A stretch of 64,000 nt of DNA from Polytrichum commune (Eukaryota; Streptophyta; Polytrichopsida; Polytrichales; Polytrichaceae): positions 51,723,554-51,787,553 of the forward strand of contig OX485803.1 in NCBI GenBank assembly GCA_950295325.1. The letters are read 5' to 3'. Numbering within the stretch: position 1 is the first letter of the stretch; each line of letters begins with the position of its first letter. Under the pieces are notes generated by a model. It had not been told where the DNA came from. It searched no databases and saw nothing but the letters and a program-made list of their open reading frames with translations. Shown in pieces: positions 24,139-36,862 of this stretch. The translations under genes and the position numbers were made by a program.

Positions 24139-25568
24139 GGGCTGATTTACTTTATAGACTAGGAAGTCGGACCAGGGCGTTGTAAGAGCGCTAATTGGTT
24201 GCTAAGCTCATCCTAGGACCACTTCAGTTTACACTATGGAAAAATGGTAGAGGGACCATGAAGGTCGAAGTCCCCAAAAATCCAATTTTCAAGGCCTCAT
24301 AAATGCACAAACATGGTCCAACAGGTTTTGCAGTGAGAGAGGCAAGAGAGGTGGTATGGAAGGAAAAGGCAAGGTTTCATGGTAGGGAAAATACAGTTAT
24401 AATACTTTTTTAATGAATTTTTTTGGGAGGCTTTATATACAACTCTTCCCACTAGGTAAGGCTCATAAGGCACATTTTTCAACATCTATATGATGTAATG
24501 AATCTTAAGAAGCAAGTCCACCCTTTATGTGCCCTAGATCATATCATAGCCCATGAGACATACCATATCTTCCATGCCCTACCCCTTAAACTTGCTCCCA
24601 CATGTTTCATCAAACAATGTGGGACATCTAAATCTCAAGAATTTGAGTGTAGATTGTTTTTTGGGTCTACCAACTGAAATGTTTGGAATTCGGGGGCTTG
24701 TAATATACCCTTGAAAATACCTTTCCAACAATATATTACACGCCCCCAAAAACTTTTAAAATTTGCGGTTCTTTTGACCACCTTGATCTATAGTCGCTAA
24801 ATGACTATAAATTTTTCTTTTTCATTTTTTGCATAGTTTTCTACTACACTAAATAGGCTATTTAGTGTTTGATATATTAAATACGAATGCATACACTAAA
24901 TATCAATAACCCTCTAAAAGTAAGTAACATTAAATGTAAAATCAAACACTAAATATCAACTATGTTAATATGTGGAAGTCACATGTTTTAATTTAGTGTT
25001 AGTTAGGATTTGAAAAATATATATCAATGATAAAAGGAGAATTCCAACATATCTTCTAGCAACTCTTCCAACACTAATTATCAAGGAATTGAAAATTAGT
25101 GTTGAGCAAGGTAGGGTAATAACAACATTGAATATAATCAAACACTAAATATCCTATTTAGTGTAGTGACAACACAAGGTACATGTAAATTACATTGAGC
25201 ATGTACAAATTAAATCGCTCATTTTTTGGTAAAAATTGTTGTGAGAAGATTTGCAAGCCACATTTTCAACACATTTAACAAGAAGTGAAGACAAGTGAAG
25301 CCCACGAGAAGACAAGAGAATGATCAAACTTGAATTTATTTCAAAACTGCCCTTTTTGGGCATGTATTCAAAAAAACCAACACGTTCACTTTTTGGTGCA
25401 TGGTCATTCTTCTTGGTTCACATTCGGTTTGCACCTAATGAGGGGCCTGAGGTTTTCAAAACTAAACTTTTAAGAAGTTTGACCATGGAAATTGGACCAT
25501 GAACTCATACCGTTGAAAAAGGCCCTCTTCCATGGTCCGACTTCGTGGTCTAGAGTGTAAACCAACCC
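24139..25568. mobile_element. 1.4-kb Harbinger-like element inserted in the LINE relic
   Basis: The left end GGGCTGATTTACTTTATAGA and the inverted right end GGGTTGGTTTACACTCTAGA are similar and both continue into a shared 'GAAGTCGGACCA' word, giving arms of roughly 45 bp. The right flank is TTA and the left flank TTT, an imperfect 3-bp duplication. LINE-homologous sequence is present on both sides and absent within. I see no transposase reading frame. A TA-flanked MITE (24847-25163) sits inside. Confidence 0.55.
24847..25163. mobile_element. TA-flanked MITE, subgroup A, copy 2 (317 bp)
   Basis: Flanked by TA at 24845-24846 and 25164-25165. Terminal repeats are CACTAAATAGGCTATTTAGTG and the matching CACTAAATATCCTATTTAGTG. 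The interior, read in reverse, follows copy 1 (13806-14123) closely, including ATTAGTGTT and AACACTAAT words and a 'gttgttat.accctacc' stretch. It is non-coding and is nested inside the 24139-25568 element. Confidence 0.75.
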
Positions 25569-26897
25569 TTAATGAGTATGTGGTGTGGCAGGGGGGATTG
25601 GGGTATGTGGTATTGACCTCTAGAAGGAGGTTAGGGAAGTTTTGGAGGAAGGTATGTATGCGATGGTGGGTGTTTTCATGGGCGATATGCATTATGGAGG
25701 TAAGGAGGGGTTTTGTGGTGATACAATATAGGGGGAGGTTGGGGTGGTGTGTATTGGAGGGTATGTGAAGGGATTTTCATTATGGGAAATATGGTTGGTG
25801 GTTGGAGAAGATCAATGTTGTTGTTTGTATAGTCATCATGTGTGATGATGATAATGTTGGTGTTGTTTGGATTACTTTGTTGTGCAATTCTAGCCCACTT
25901 GATGACTTTTGGGATGAAGTTGATGTCGGTGATGTGGGTGTATCTGTGGCCATACCACTGTGTGTTGAATGCATGGCCTACTGAGCCACTTTTATTATGT
26001 CTCTCTCGTGTGGGAACGATATGGTGTAAATGCGGTGGGACACATTGGAGGGCTTGAGAAGTGGGAGTGTGTTAGTTTGGAGGTGTTGATTAAGTTTTCG
26101 AGTATTGGTTTGGGGTAGGGCGTGTTGATTGTGCAAGGGGGAGATGGAAGTCAGTGTTTTTCATGGTAGTGATTTAATGTATATGTTGGTTAGTAGTAGG
26201 ATCTTTGTTGCAAGGTCTTGTGAAGGTGGGTTGACGTTGAGGGAGGGGTTATTTCTACTTATGCAGTATTTTTCCCATAGCTAGTGGAGTTTTATCTAGT
26301 CTTATGTATGTTTGGTAGTTTCCTTCATGGTTGTGTTTTCGGGCGAGTGGTGGATGAATTTGGATGGTGAGTGCACTTGCGATGATATCCTTGTCAGTAA
26401 GGTGTGGTATGGTGAGGCTTGGGTGGACATATCTTCTATCTCTAGATGATGGGGTAATTTATGTGACGAGGAAATTTGTAGATATGAATTTGTGTCTCAT
26501 ATTTTGCGATAGTTTTGTGATGAGGAGAAGGTTATGTGTCTCATATAAGAGGGTACCAAGATTCAGTAGTACTCTTTGTGGTATCCAATTGTTATAGTGG
26601 ATGTCATGTGTGGTCCATTGACAATTGAAGTGATGGGAGTGCTTTTGGACTCCCCATTTATCTTTTATATATGATTTTTTTGAAACGAGTTATGTTTGAG
26701 AGAGGTATGCCTGAAGGGGATGTGTGTGTGCAGAGGAAGTTTTGTGTAGAGAGGGTGGGGGTAGTGGTAATGATATTGAGAGAACATCGTGTAGTGTAGT
26801 GGGTGGGAAAATGGTTTTGCTTTGGAGGACCGCACTTTTTATGCTTTTAGATGTAGCATGATACTTAATTTGCCTGAAGTTGTTGGAAGTTTAGAAT
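25569..26897 (-). mobile_element. Decayed cousin of the dual-endonuclease LINE, middle part, 5'-truncated
   Basis: Minus-strand reading from about 26625 gives FNCQWTTHDIHYNNW and then PQR, matching YLCQWTTTNNYTYNKWRTQR of the intact ORF2 (about residue 1680). From about 26015 it gives KSGSVGHAFNTQWYG, then a KVIKWARIAQQ word, matching FGSLGKAFDHKWQG and QAIHWARMAAQ (about 1895-1932). Homology fades at the left, just before the Harbinger-like insertion, at the stretch preceding RNase H. No APE or RT sequence is seen upstream, as expected for a 5'-truncated LINE copy. About a third of residues match over the best 53-residue stretch, so it is a related subfamily or an old copy. Confidence 0.6.
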
Positions 26898-26905
26898 GTG
26901 GGAGC

Positions 26906-27297
26906 CAGTGTTCAAGATTGAAGCACTCATATGAGTTTCATTTTGAAGGGCTCTCAAATTTCAGCCCTTCAATTGAAGGGCTGGTTCAAATCTGAGACGT
27001 CAATCTAAGAATATAGAAATGAAGTATAAAATTCATATTAAACTTGTGCATGAATTATATGGTACATGTTTCTAGTACAATGTGGAGAATTAAGAATCAA
27101 CCATCTAACTCCACTTCTTGTAGTGACAATGCCCTACACTTGTTGGTTCTTGTGGTGGGCAGATTATATTGAGGACTTCAAGTGATGTCTTCATTTTCAA
27201 GTTGGGGTTGCATGTTGAAGGGCTATTTTGAGAGAGGTATATTTTGAAGGGCCAAATCGCGTTTGAAGGGCATTGAAGACTTCAATCTTGAACACTG
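26906..27297. mobile_element. hAT-like MITE (392 bp) with exact 8-bp duplication
   Basis: Starts CAGTGTTCAAGATTGAAG and ends with its inverse. It is flanked on both sides by GTGGGAGC (26898-26905 and 27298-27305). An 8-bp duplication and CA(G)..TG termini fit the hAT superfamily. The interior is made of repeated GAAGGGC / GCCCTTC words and is non-coding. Confidence 0.8.
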
Positions 27298-27305
27298 GTG
27301 GGAGC

Positions 27306-27696
27306 ACATGGTATCCTGTAGCTATATAGGGGGGGGGGGTATGTTAAATTTGCACATACCTTACACATAAGTTAAGTTATTCAAGTGTAGGTGGACTCCC
27401 TTTGTAGGGATTGAAAGTGGGAGCCTTGAGGGGTGTGCCAGCAGCCATAATAAGTTACACTGGGCTCAATTGTGGTCTGAAGTTGCGGTGACAAGAAAAT
27501 TGATTAAAGGCACTCACACCTGTGGGACGTCGTCCCAACAGCTCGGATCCAATCACAGCTCATTGCTACCTTGGAACTTGAACTCCCGCTTCAAACCATA
27601 ACTTATTCGCAATATTTTATATGCCCGCTTGGAATGCCCGCCTCGCTAGCTAGTCCTGTCACTTAACTTACGGTATCTTAGCTTAGGGCTGGTATA
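27306..27696. other. No gene seen
   Basis: Intergenic. Contains an 11-base G run at 27329-27339. Confidence 0.5.
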
Positions 27697-27817
27697 GGGT
27701 TTGTTTCCATGTAGGCCGCCTGCCCACCAGATTCTAGTGGAAATGTAGATGTCATGAAGTGAAATCTACATTTTCACTAGAATCTGGTGGGCAAGCAACC
27801 TACATGGAAACTAACCC
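27697..27817. mobile_element. 121-bp hairpin MITE (Tourist-like?)
   Basis: Two arms of about 55 bp, GGGTTTGTTTCCATGTAGGC... and its inverse, share most bases (TGCCCACCAGATTCTAGTGG in the arm) with almost no loop. Flanks ATA and TTA would be an imperfect 3-bp duplication. One arm of a relative lies at 11030-11075. The assignment to Harbinger/Tourist is inference from the GGG terminus. Confidence 0.6.
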
Positions 27818-30800
27818 TTAGGTTGCGCTGAAGATGTGTACAAGTCAGTGAAGAATTTCAGCCCAAGATAAGGTTATTTTAGGCGACAATTAGTATAGTG
27901 GACAAAATGGAAGGAAAAAAAGAGAGTCTCAAGTTGGACTTCTCCATAGGCCAAGTTTCTTGACCGAGGGCTTGATTTTATCCAAGAAACTTGGCCTCCA
28001 AAGAACTCCCCCAGTAAAGAGTGTTGTCATGTTGGCAATCATGTCATTTGTACAACCATGCATGAAGTTTTCCACAAGGGAAGTCTTGATCATAATGTAA
28101 ACCCTGAAGAACCCATTTTGTAGCCAATTATATTGCTCCATTCCCCCAATTTTTTTGACCGGTGGACTTCTTCATCAAAGTCTAAACCGGTCGTTAGACT
28201 AGCCTAGATGGTTACTTTTTTTGGCTAGCCCACTTCTCTGACGATATGAAACACATGATTACTTAGTACAATATGGTTAGCAACTCCAACTTAATTGACG
28301 AGGGAGTTGGCACTTTCCTTGGCATGTTTTTTTTGAGCTCATATGAAAATCTCATTCATTATCAAAGAGAAAATTCTTGTGCTCATAAAATGGTCACAAA
28401 TATTCCCCCATTTACGTTGACTATTAAATCTAGATTATTATCATATTTTGAGCATGTAGTCAAAACATTTCTTAGCATATGTTTTTTTGGGGAATTTGTT
28501 AATGGAGTCATACTTAATTGCATACCAGTCAAATGTAGGTGTTTGATTAAGAAAGAAATTGGATGAGGGTTGTCAAATTTACATCATGTGACAATTTCAC
28601 CACTTTGTTCTTCATGAGGTGGGGCAACCCCTAACACTTTATTTCTCCTTCATGGGTTGCATTTCATTGAGCAAGGGCATTTTGGACCACCATTGATGTT
28701 GAAGGTCTTCCATCCCACTTGCTACCATATTTGTCCATAGACGTTTTGATTGGTTGCTCACGTATGGTATCTATCTCCAATCCACATATTTGAAATCAGA
28801 ATAGATCAATAAATCTTACCAAATTTGAGAAAATATAATGTTCACAAAGTAGGTTTTATTCAAGTAGTGGTAGCCAATGAAAATAGAGTTTTTGTTAATT
28901 TTGGACAACTTAATGGAATGTGTTCATGTCTGGAAAATGTCATTATTTTCTTCAAATTTGAGATGCTATGGTCACGGGTGAAGCGTCCCTCGTTCATGTT
29001 GACACAAGTTGACATTGTCTCTTTATGTGAAAGTTTTAAACTTTAAATTTGGAGGTTACATGCATATTCTGTAGGAGGTCAAATTTCCTTGATTGGGTGG
29101 TGGTGTCCCTCATATTAGGGTGGAGGTGCCATGTGGTTTGGGTTGTTGCCCAAAAAACTAAATACACCACTTAATTTTAACAGGCAACAATTGCAAGCAA
29201 GCACACCTCCCCTTTTAAGTCTACATAATATCCTGCAAGCTCCCACCACACATCACATGATCATTCTCTCATATTAAAATTCAAACCACATGAAATTTCC
29301 CTTAATATATTGCAGAAACTTAAAGAAATGCATGTTTCGAGAGAGGCGCCACTTCGGTTGCATGACAAGGCCACAAGGTGGATTTGCCTGGGAAAAGAAG
29401 ACCAATGGGTCCAACTTAGAGAGGAGAGAGAGGTCTTTATTTTCTATTTTGGTAATAATTTGGTGGTCTTTAAAGGCTTAATCAATCCAATAATCTCTAT
29501 TTATACTCAACCCCTCAAAATTATTGACACGCAAGGGAAGTTTATATTAAAGGTTCATTCACAATGTATCATAATCCACATGGGAGATAAGAGAGTCCAA
29601 CCTAGAAAATTACCACCACATTCAATTCTATTTTTAAAAGTGCATATAATTTGTTGTTTTAAAATAAAGGATGAAACAAGACAAACCGTAATTTTTAAGG
29701 ATTTGAAGGTGTGATGGGCATCACACACACCTTCTAGGTTCTAGCACTAGTGCACACACAATTTGTTGTATATGTTATCCTCATTAAAAGTATGCTAAAA
29801 ACCAATAAGGCCCCTATAAAATTTAACAAAATTTAAAGGGCGCAATTGAAAACTAACCATGCGATTTGTTTGATGGCATTCTGTTATTGGGGGGGGGGAC
29901 GATGCTCGCAACGCTTAATGAAAATTATAGAACATAGGGATTGCTATTTACAGCTAAACTAACCCTTAAATAACAATCAAAAACCCCGAATCAACCTAGT
30001 CAACTTTAAGTTGGCATGAACCTACGTGGGTCAGGTTTTACTACAACCCCTTGATAGATGTTAGGAACCCCAACCATCAGGGTGGCGCATTCCCCTTCGT
30101 AGTGACTTGGAACATTGATGATAAGAACCTACAAAATAAAAAAAACGTGAATAAAAGTTGTTATACACCAATGAGTTCTGCCAAGGGATGTGGTCCCTTC
30201 TCGTCCTTCCTCCACCCATAAATGATGCATGCACTCCATGTTGTAACGGTGTTGTGTGAGCCTATTAAGACTAGGAGGAAGAATTATAATAATTATTATT
30301 ATCACCACCTCACCGCAACTATGTACCTAGCTATCAACATACATTACAAATGGTCATGTGCGAGGTGAACATGGTGTCATGGGAGTGTTCGCCACCCCAA
30401 TCATGAATTCCGACCACAAGAAGAACTCCCTCATTAGTACCGACTCTTTTCATGGGAAGAGGGGCCCACGGGGGTTGGAAGTTGTGGCACATCGAGACTC
30501 TTGTGCGAGGTGGGCTTTTTATTTTATCCGTCACGTCGTCACATTTTTGGAGGAGCAATAGAAGTGCTCACTTGTGAATGTGGTCCGCATGTGGCATGAA
30601 CCCACGAATGAGTGCCATAAAGCGAGTAGCCAATTGGGAGGGGGGGGGGGTGAGTGGGTGAGTGAGTGAGTGAGTGAGGCATGCATGCGCATGTTATCCA
30701 AACACTTTTCTCGATCGACCACCTATGTTTGAGTGAGGTGTGGTTGGGTGAGGATCAAAGACCAAACATCTTAAAGACACTTGGTTGAAGCAAATTAAGT

Positions 30801-31877
30801 AGTATCTTTAGTTTTTGATTAACTACTCCAAACTTGATAGTGAACATGGTTGGGAATACTTCTGCTTTTAGTTTAGAAATCATTAAACATGTGTTTCCAA
30901 TAAGCATAACTAAATAAGGGGAAGTCTGATTTTTATCTAGATTTATTTGGTGCTTGGTCGTTGATTTGCTAATGCAACACAAAGTATGTTGTGGAAAGTC
31001 AATTTGTAGAAGTTGGAGAAGATGAGACGACCCGAGTGACACCCCCACATACTTTAGGTGATCATTCTTCTTAATTGGACACCTACATTTGAGGGATATG
31101 ATAGGGCTTGAAGTTTTAAACAAACACCAAAAACATTACATGTCACAATGTCATGAACCAAGTGCTTAGAAGACATATTTCTTTCTTGGTTTGACAAATA
31201 ACACAATTGGGAGGGCCATGCTTAGATGCTCACCAATCTGAGTTGGCCCCCACCCATTGTTACCAAGGTAAAGGGGGTCTAGTGTGAACTTGACCCCATA
31301 AGTTTTTTATGTCATTTAAGGTGGATTTCTCTAGACTAATTTGGGACTTCTAATGCTAATTCCGGGGTCAATTCATGTAGAAAAAAGAAATGTACATGTT
31401 ATAATAAATGGATTGCGTTATCACCTTGGGTAATAGTGGTAGGGTGTGAGGCCAAACCACCCACCCTAGTCCGGGTGAGGGAATGGATATCACATCCGTG
31501 TTCCCATAGCTCCATCTTACCAACTTCGTGAGAATCCATTACAATTCCCATCAAATCTTGCACACCAATTTATTCCATAATACGAGTACAAGCATTGAAA
31601 AATGCTCTTCTCTATTTATTCCCTTCTACCTACACTAATTACCATTCAACCCTCAAATTCCTACTAAAAGCTCCTCCCCTCATATTACCCTCTAATGTAT
31701 ATGAGGCCACCCGTTCTAATTCACTAGTGAGTGGAATCCCTAGTCTAATCCCTCTCCCCCTTCCTAATTTACTAGCCCATGCTCATAAACAATCCCCTAA
31801 CCGGCCCATAACCGGCCTCATGCCCGGTCAATAACCGGCCCGCTACTCCGAGCTTAGCTCCTCACCCTCTAATCAAC
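27818..31877. other. No gene seen; one family E copy and microsatellites
   Basis: A reverse family E copy is at about 28155-28310 (words 'ggttagcaactcca', 'atgaaacacatgatt'). Runs of G lie at 29889-29898 and 30640-30650, followed by a (GAGT)n microsatellite at 30651-30679. At 31799-31842 the word ACCGGCC recurs four times, just before the satellite. A 134-codon frame at 29310-29714 shows no motif I can name. Confidence 0.5.
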
Positions 31878-32290
31878 TCATTTTTGGCCTCGGCCATAGA
31901 TTCCAGCTGCTAAGGCTTACTCCTCAACCCTGTAACCGAACAGTTCTGGCCTCGGCCATAGATTCCAGCCACTAAGGCTTACTCTTTAACCCTGTAACCA
32001 AACAATTATGGACTCAGCCATAGATTCCAGCCGCTAAGGCTTACTCCTCAACCCTGTAACCGAACAATTCTGGCCTTGCCATAGATTCAGCCGCTAAGGC
32101 TTACTCCTCAACCCTGTAACCGAGCAGTTCTGGCCTCGGCCATAGATTCCAGCCGCTAAGGCTTACTCCTCAACCCTGTAACCGAACAGTTATGGCCTCG
32201 CCATAGATTCCAGCTGCTAAGGCTTACTCCTTAACCCTGTAACCGAGACAGTTCTGGCCTCGCCATAGATTCAGCCGCTAAGAGATTCGC
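31878..32290. repeat. Tandem satellite, unit 61-62 bp, about 7 copies
   Basis: The word CCATAGATTC recurs at 31894, 31956, 32018, 32079, 32140, 32201 and 32262, i.e. every 61-62 bp. Units also share GCTAAGGCTTACTCC and AACCCTGTAACCGA. Copies are about 90 % alike by eye. It is a minisatellite and not a CRISPR array: there are no unique spacers, because the whole unit repeats. Confidence 0.95.
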
Positions 32291-35200
32291 CCCTCACCAT
32301 TACCTCATCATTCTTGAGCCTCGGCTAGCTCCTTCCGAGCTTCTTGAGCTCCCCCTTGCTCCACACCCAAAAAAAAAAAAGATACACACAAAACTAAGAG
32401 GGCTTAACCCCTCACATCCTCCCTACTTAGTAGAACCTTATCTTATCCACTAAACCCTCACTCCCTAAATCAACAAGAACATGTTCTAAATCAAACATTT
32501 AAATCCAAGGCCCCTCCCCTTGCTTCATCAAACACTACTCACTTAACCAAAGCACTCCCTAATGCCTCTAAGCTTCTAACTAACCACACAAAATAAGCTT
32601 AAGGCCTAAAACATAAACCACACCAAGCCTCACTCTTTTTATACTTTTGATTGTTTCAATAACACTCCCAATGCAATTCTAAATAAATTCTAAACATAAA
32701 ACAAATATGAGCAACCATTTTGGGCTCATATAGGGGCCCAACTCAAAGAGGTGGGCATCTAGCCCTGACCAATTGGGAGGGCTTATGTAGTCTTTTAAAC
32801 AACAAATGGATCTTCATTTTGACCTCTTTCAAATTATGCATGTCATCCCAAAACAATAAATGCAGATATTCATGATTGCAATTGCTAATTGGTTGAGACA
32901 ATTCCAAGTATGATTCCAAGTATGGAGTTGAAGTGCCCACCATAGGGCCAAATACGTTATGATGTTCCTACAAGGAGATGACTCTTTTCCAATAAGTCCC
33001 ATAGCAAAACTTGGGTGGGGTTTTTGTTGCACATAACTAGTAATTAGGTAATTCCAGACGTTCTAGCCAATTCCAGACCCAAAAAAAAGGTGCTTGGCAT
33101 CACCCTCCAAATCCCCTTAATATTGTGACTCCTTCCCACAACTTTGTTGTTGCATGTCATATGTGGCTTTTATTGGTTTTATATTATGCATTTATGAGCA
33201 TATAGTTGTGTGTTTGCACTATGTTTTTGTTTGTTATCACATAGTGTGTGCATAAGTATGGACTCTCTGAAAGTCTGGAATTACCTAAATACTAGTTACA
33301 TCCTTGGCCTTTCCATTTCATCATGTCAATACACATGGTCACATAATTTTCAAAAACTACATGATTGATGATGTATATCATATGCATGTCGTGTGACAAG
33401 ACAAGTTTATGGTGTATTTGGGGCCTAGGTTGGGATTTTGGGAGCATCTTATAGAATGTATGTAAGCATGGAATGATGACTGGATTGTTACATACAAGTG
33501 TTCAACCAAGAAAAATGCCTATGTACTTTGAATTTTTTATTTTTATTTTACTTTACATTAAAATATGCTTTAAAGGGTCTATTTTATATTATTTTATTCT
33601 ATGAATGAGGAGGCCAAAGGCCAACGCCATAGATTGCAAAGAAATGAGAAAACACACCCACTTTGACAAAGTGTAGGGAGGCCATAGGTGGGAGGTGTTT
33701 AAGATGCATGGATGGATGGATGGATGAGAGGTACTTTTATGACCTTATTAGGTATCTTGGTTAGAGCTAAATAATAGGTGGGTCGGTTCTAAGTACACAT
33801 ACATAGGTCAGTGATAAGCACGTCTACATTAGTATTCTCAAAAGATTGTCCCCCATGCCCTCAAATATTGGATTAAGCAAGAAGCAAACTAACATGCATA
33901 TGTCTGAAGCAAAACCAAATGAATGGGTGGGCAATGTGTAAAATATAGAAGAAGAAAAACTAACCACAACAGTGTATAACTGGAAGGGTAATGTCAACAT
34001 TTTCACAAGTGGTCTCTTTGCATAACAAGAGGGGTTTTTTCACTCTTTCAAGTAAAGAAATCATGGCAAACTTTGGCATGAAGGAAATTAGACTTTGCTG
34101 GTGTCAACGGAGATTTGGGTGGTATTTACTATCACTTGTGGGTTTAGGCCATCCATATGGAGCAAGGTTGTCAGTAGTTGGAAGGGTACATTTGACTTTT
34201 TTTTAAATATGCAAGTTGGTCGTCATCTCATTTATTCATTTTGAATGGTGCATGAATGTATTTATTGAGCTATGTATCTTGAAACTTCAATAAGAAAATG
34301 AAAATACAATAATGTTACATGAAGATCATGAAGCTTCAAGGAATGATTGAATAATAAGACCACCCCGCCATCAAAGAGTTTCATGTAAAAATATGACAAG
34401 CTTGGCCCACACCATTTGCATGGTTGTTCAAATCAATTCACTTCCGCTTGAATTGAAATCATTTCTTGATTTTCGGAGCAATCAACTCCCACTTCCCCCC
34501 CCCCCCCCGGGCAAAGTTTCAACATCATTCTAAAATTGTATTGGGAGTGTGCTCTTATTGGGTAAAAAAAACTTGTTCTACTTTTTTCCTTTTCATAAAA
34601 CATTGAGTCTATTGGAAGGAGTTCCAACGTAAGCTTCCAATTAAGAACCACTTATGTACTTGTTTCTCGTATTGGACTAGTATAAGCTCAAATTAAAAGT
34701 AGATTCATCGTAGTATTTGAAATTTCCCGAGCAATCCTTAACGTAAGATCTTGGTGTTTGCCTAGCCGACCAAAAGCACCCTAACGAGCGTTGTTGTTGG
34801 TAATTGCCAATCACATAAAACTTAGAATTTGTTGCAACCATGTTAGAGTGTTTGGTGAAATGTGTACATGGACAACCTTGAAAGCATGTAGTGAATGCAA
34901 GTAATTGTATGGTAGTTGAGACCAACCCGACAAGAATTCTTTCACATCCTAGGAGTGTATCCAATTAGGACTCCACAATTGCTCTCAAAAGTGTCCCAAG
35001 CTTGAGTGGCGGCAAGAAACACATGCTTGTTGACAACCACCATACCTTTCAAAATTTACTTTGAACATTCTTCCCAGCAGTCCAATTTGGAGCCCTATAT
35101 ATGCCATTTCCACAAGCCCTCATCAATTATGCGTTTTTGTTTTTGTTTGTTTCTTTTATAATCTTGGAATTATTTTTGGCACAACCGGTTACAAAATGGA

Positions 35201-36194
35201 AGTGAGAGAGTGCAATCATATGTTGTAATATTGGTGACAAAAAATACATGTATTACGTATTTGAATCTTCATCACGCGTTTGAGCTCGCATTGTCAATTA
35301 TGCGTGCCACATACTTGTATTCAATTCAATCCAAAATAACTCATTTCAATAAGTGGGGGTTTACTTTGAACAAGGTCAATTTTGACACAGTCAACTTGGA
35401 AAAATTGTGCATTTTTGGTATCTTAGATCCCATGGGCCCTTCATGCTCAAAGTATATTTGATGGAAGTATGAGGACACTCCTCTCTTTGAAACAACTACC
35501 CAAGGATTTTCAAAACCTTTTCCATACTTTAGTTCAACCACTACAAGCATGTGAGTAGTGGGCAATTGACTTGTGTCACTAGAAACTTATCCCACGTCAT
35601 TGGAAAATCTGTAATTTTTTCCCAACAATCAATTTACATTGTTCTTTCACCAATGTATGATGATTTCCTAGGACTCACATGTTGGTAGTGAACTTGCCCT
35701 TTACTACAAGACTCACACAAGAAGGTTGTCGACTTGAATCTGTAGTGAACAATAAAAACTATTATACAAACACGACCTTATAGATTTGTGGTTGATGGCA
35801 ATAAGACTTCATTGCTCATGAAAAGCACATCTCATCTCTCAATGTTAAAAACATGTCCCTTATTGGTTTTTTTTTTAATCATTTCAAATGTGCTAATTAT
35901 CATTTGACTAATTGGAGATCTTTGAAGCTTCTGTCAACTTATGATAAAGAGGTTCATCTTCAACCTACATACTAATTCAAAGAAATTTGGCTGGATGATT
36001 GAGAGGCATGCTCATATACAATAATGTCCTATTGCCTTTAAAAATTCAATCCAATCGGGTTCCATTTAGGATGATTCCCTAATGTGTTACTTATCTTAAA
36101 CAAACACATGTATTTGAGCAGTGTGTAATTCGATGTAAGTTTAGGAATGGGTCCAAAAAAACTTGTGTGTAAAGAGATTTGGACTACCTGCTTA
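32291..36194. other. No gene seen
   Basis: Intergenic. Holds an (ATGG)n microsatellite at 33708-33727 and a 14-base C run at 34495-34508. About 32860-32960 may be a further diverged family D unit. All open frames are short and motif-free. Confidence 0.55.
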
Positions 36195-36640
36195 GGATTT
36201 GTTATATTTAAGATTCAATGGTCAACATAATCGGGGTAGGGGAGGGATCCAATTATATGACCATTCCAAGAAAAAGACATCCTCATTTTGATCACTATAT
36301 TCGTCAATTTGAGACTTTCTCTTATCTCAAATTAATATATGGACCACAACAACATGGTGTAATGTTTGGGTCATCCTACCTAAACCATCTTGATATGAGT
36401 TCTTAATTGGGTTCTTGATATGAACACCCGCTTCAAAGTATTTGCATCTTACAACATTCTCTAATATCTGTGTGATTTTATCCATGTTCTTATATTTGTA
36501 ACTGTCTCAAAATGCCGAAAAAGTCCCAAATTAACGAATATAGTGATTTTGGCAATGAATACAATATCCATATGAGCTCCAAAAGACTATGAAGAAATAG
36601 CTACAACATCAAAGTTGGATTTGCTAATTGTCTTATACTA
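36195..36640 (+). repeat. Dispersed repeat family E copy, interrupted
   Basis: Begins with 'ggtcaacataatcgggg', and after an interruption continues with 'atgagctccaaaagactatg' and 'gatttgctaattgtc', matching 12215-12475. A MITE begins exactly at its right edge. Confidence 0.5.
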
Positions 36641-36862
36641 CAGTAAATGCGAAATTTAGTGTTACTTACAATTTGGAAGTATGCAATGAATGCTATATCT
36701 ATTTATTGTATATCCCATATTTTACCAACAAATGTGAAATAGGTTTTCTGGACATTATAGAAAAACCAACAACTTTACTTAGTAAACAATTACATCAATA
36801 GTAAAAAGAAATAGCGTTGTGTATATCCAAATAATAAGTGACACTAAATATCGTATTTAGTG
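36641..36862. mobile_element. TA-flanked MITE, subgroup C (222 bp)
   Basis: TA at 36639-36640 and 36863-36864. Ends are CAGTAAATGCGAAATTTAGTG and the inverse of CACTAAATACGATATTTAGTG, followed inward by GTTACTTA / GTCACTTA. The interior word 'accaacaaatgtgaaatagg' is shared, diverged, with the copy at 62257-62481. It is non-coding. Confidence 0.65.

Noticed and set aside
26980-27010. GGTTCAAATC word as tRNA-derived SINE promoter
   Set aside because: It lies inside the hAT-like MITE made of GAAGGGC repeats and has no A box.
31878-32290. CRISPR-like array
   Set aside because: The whole 61-62-bp unit repeats with no unique spacers, and the DNA is eukaryotic.
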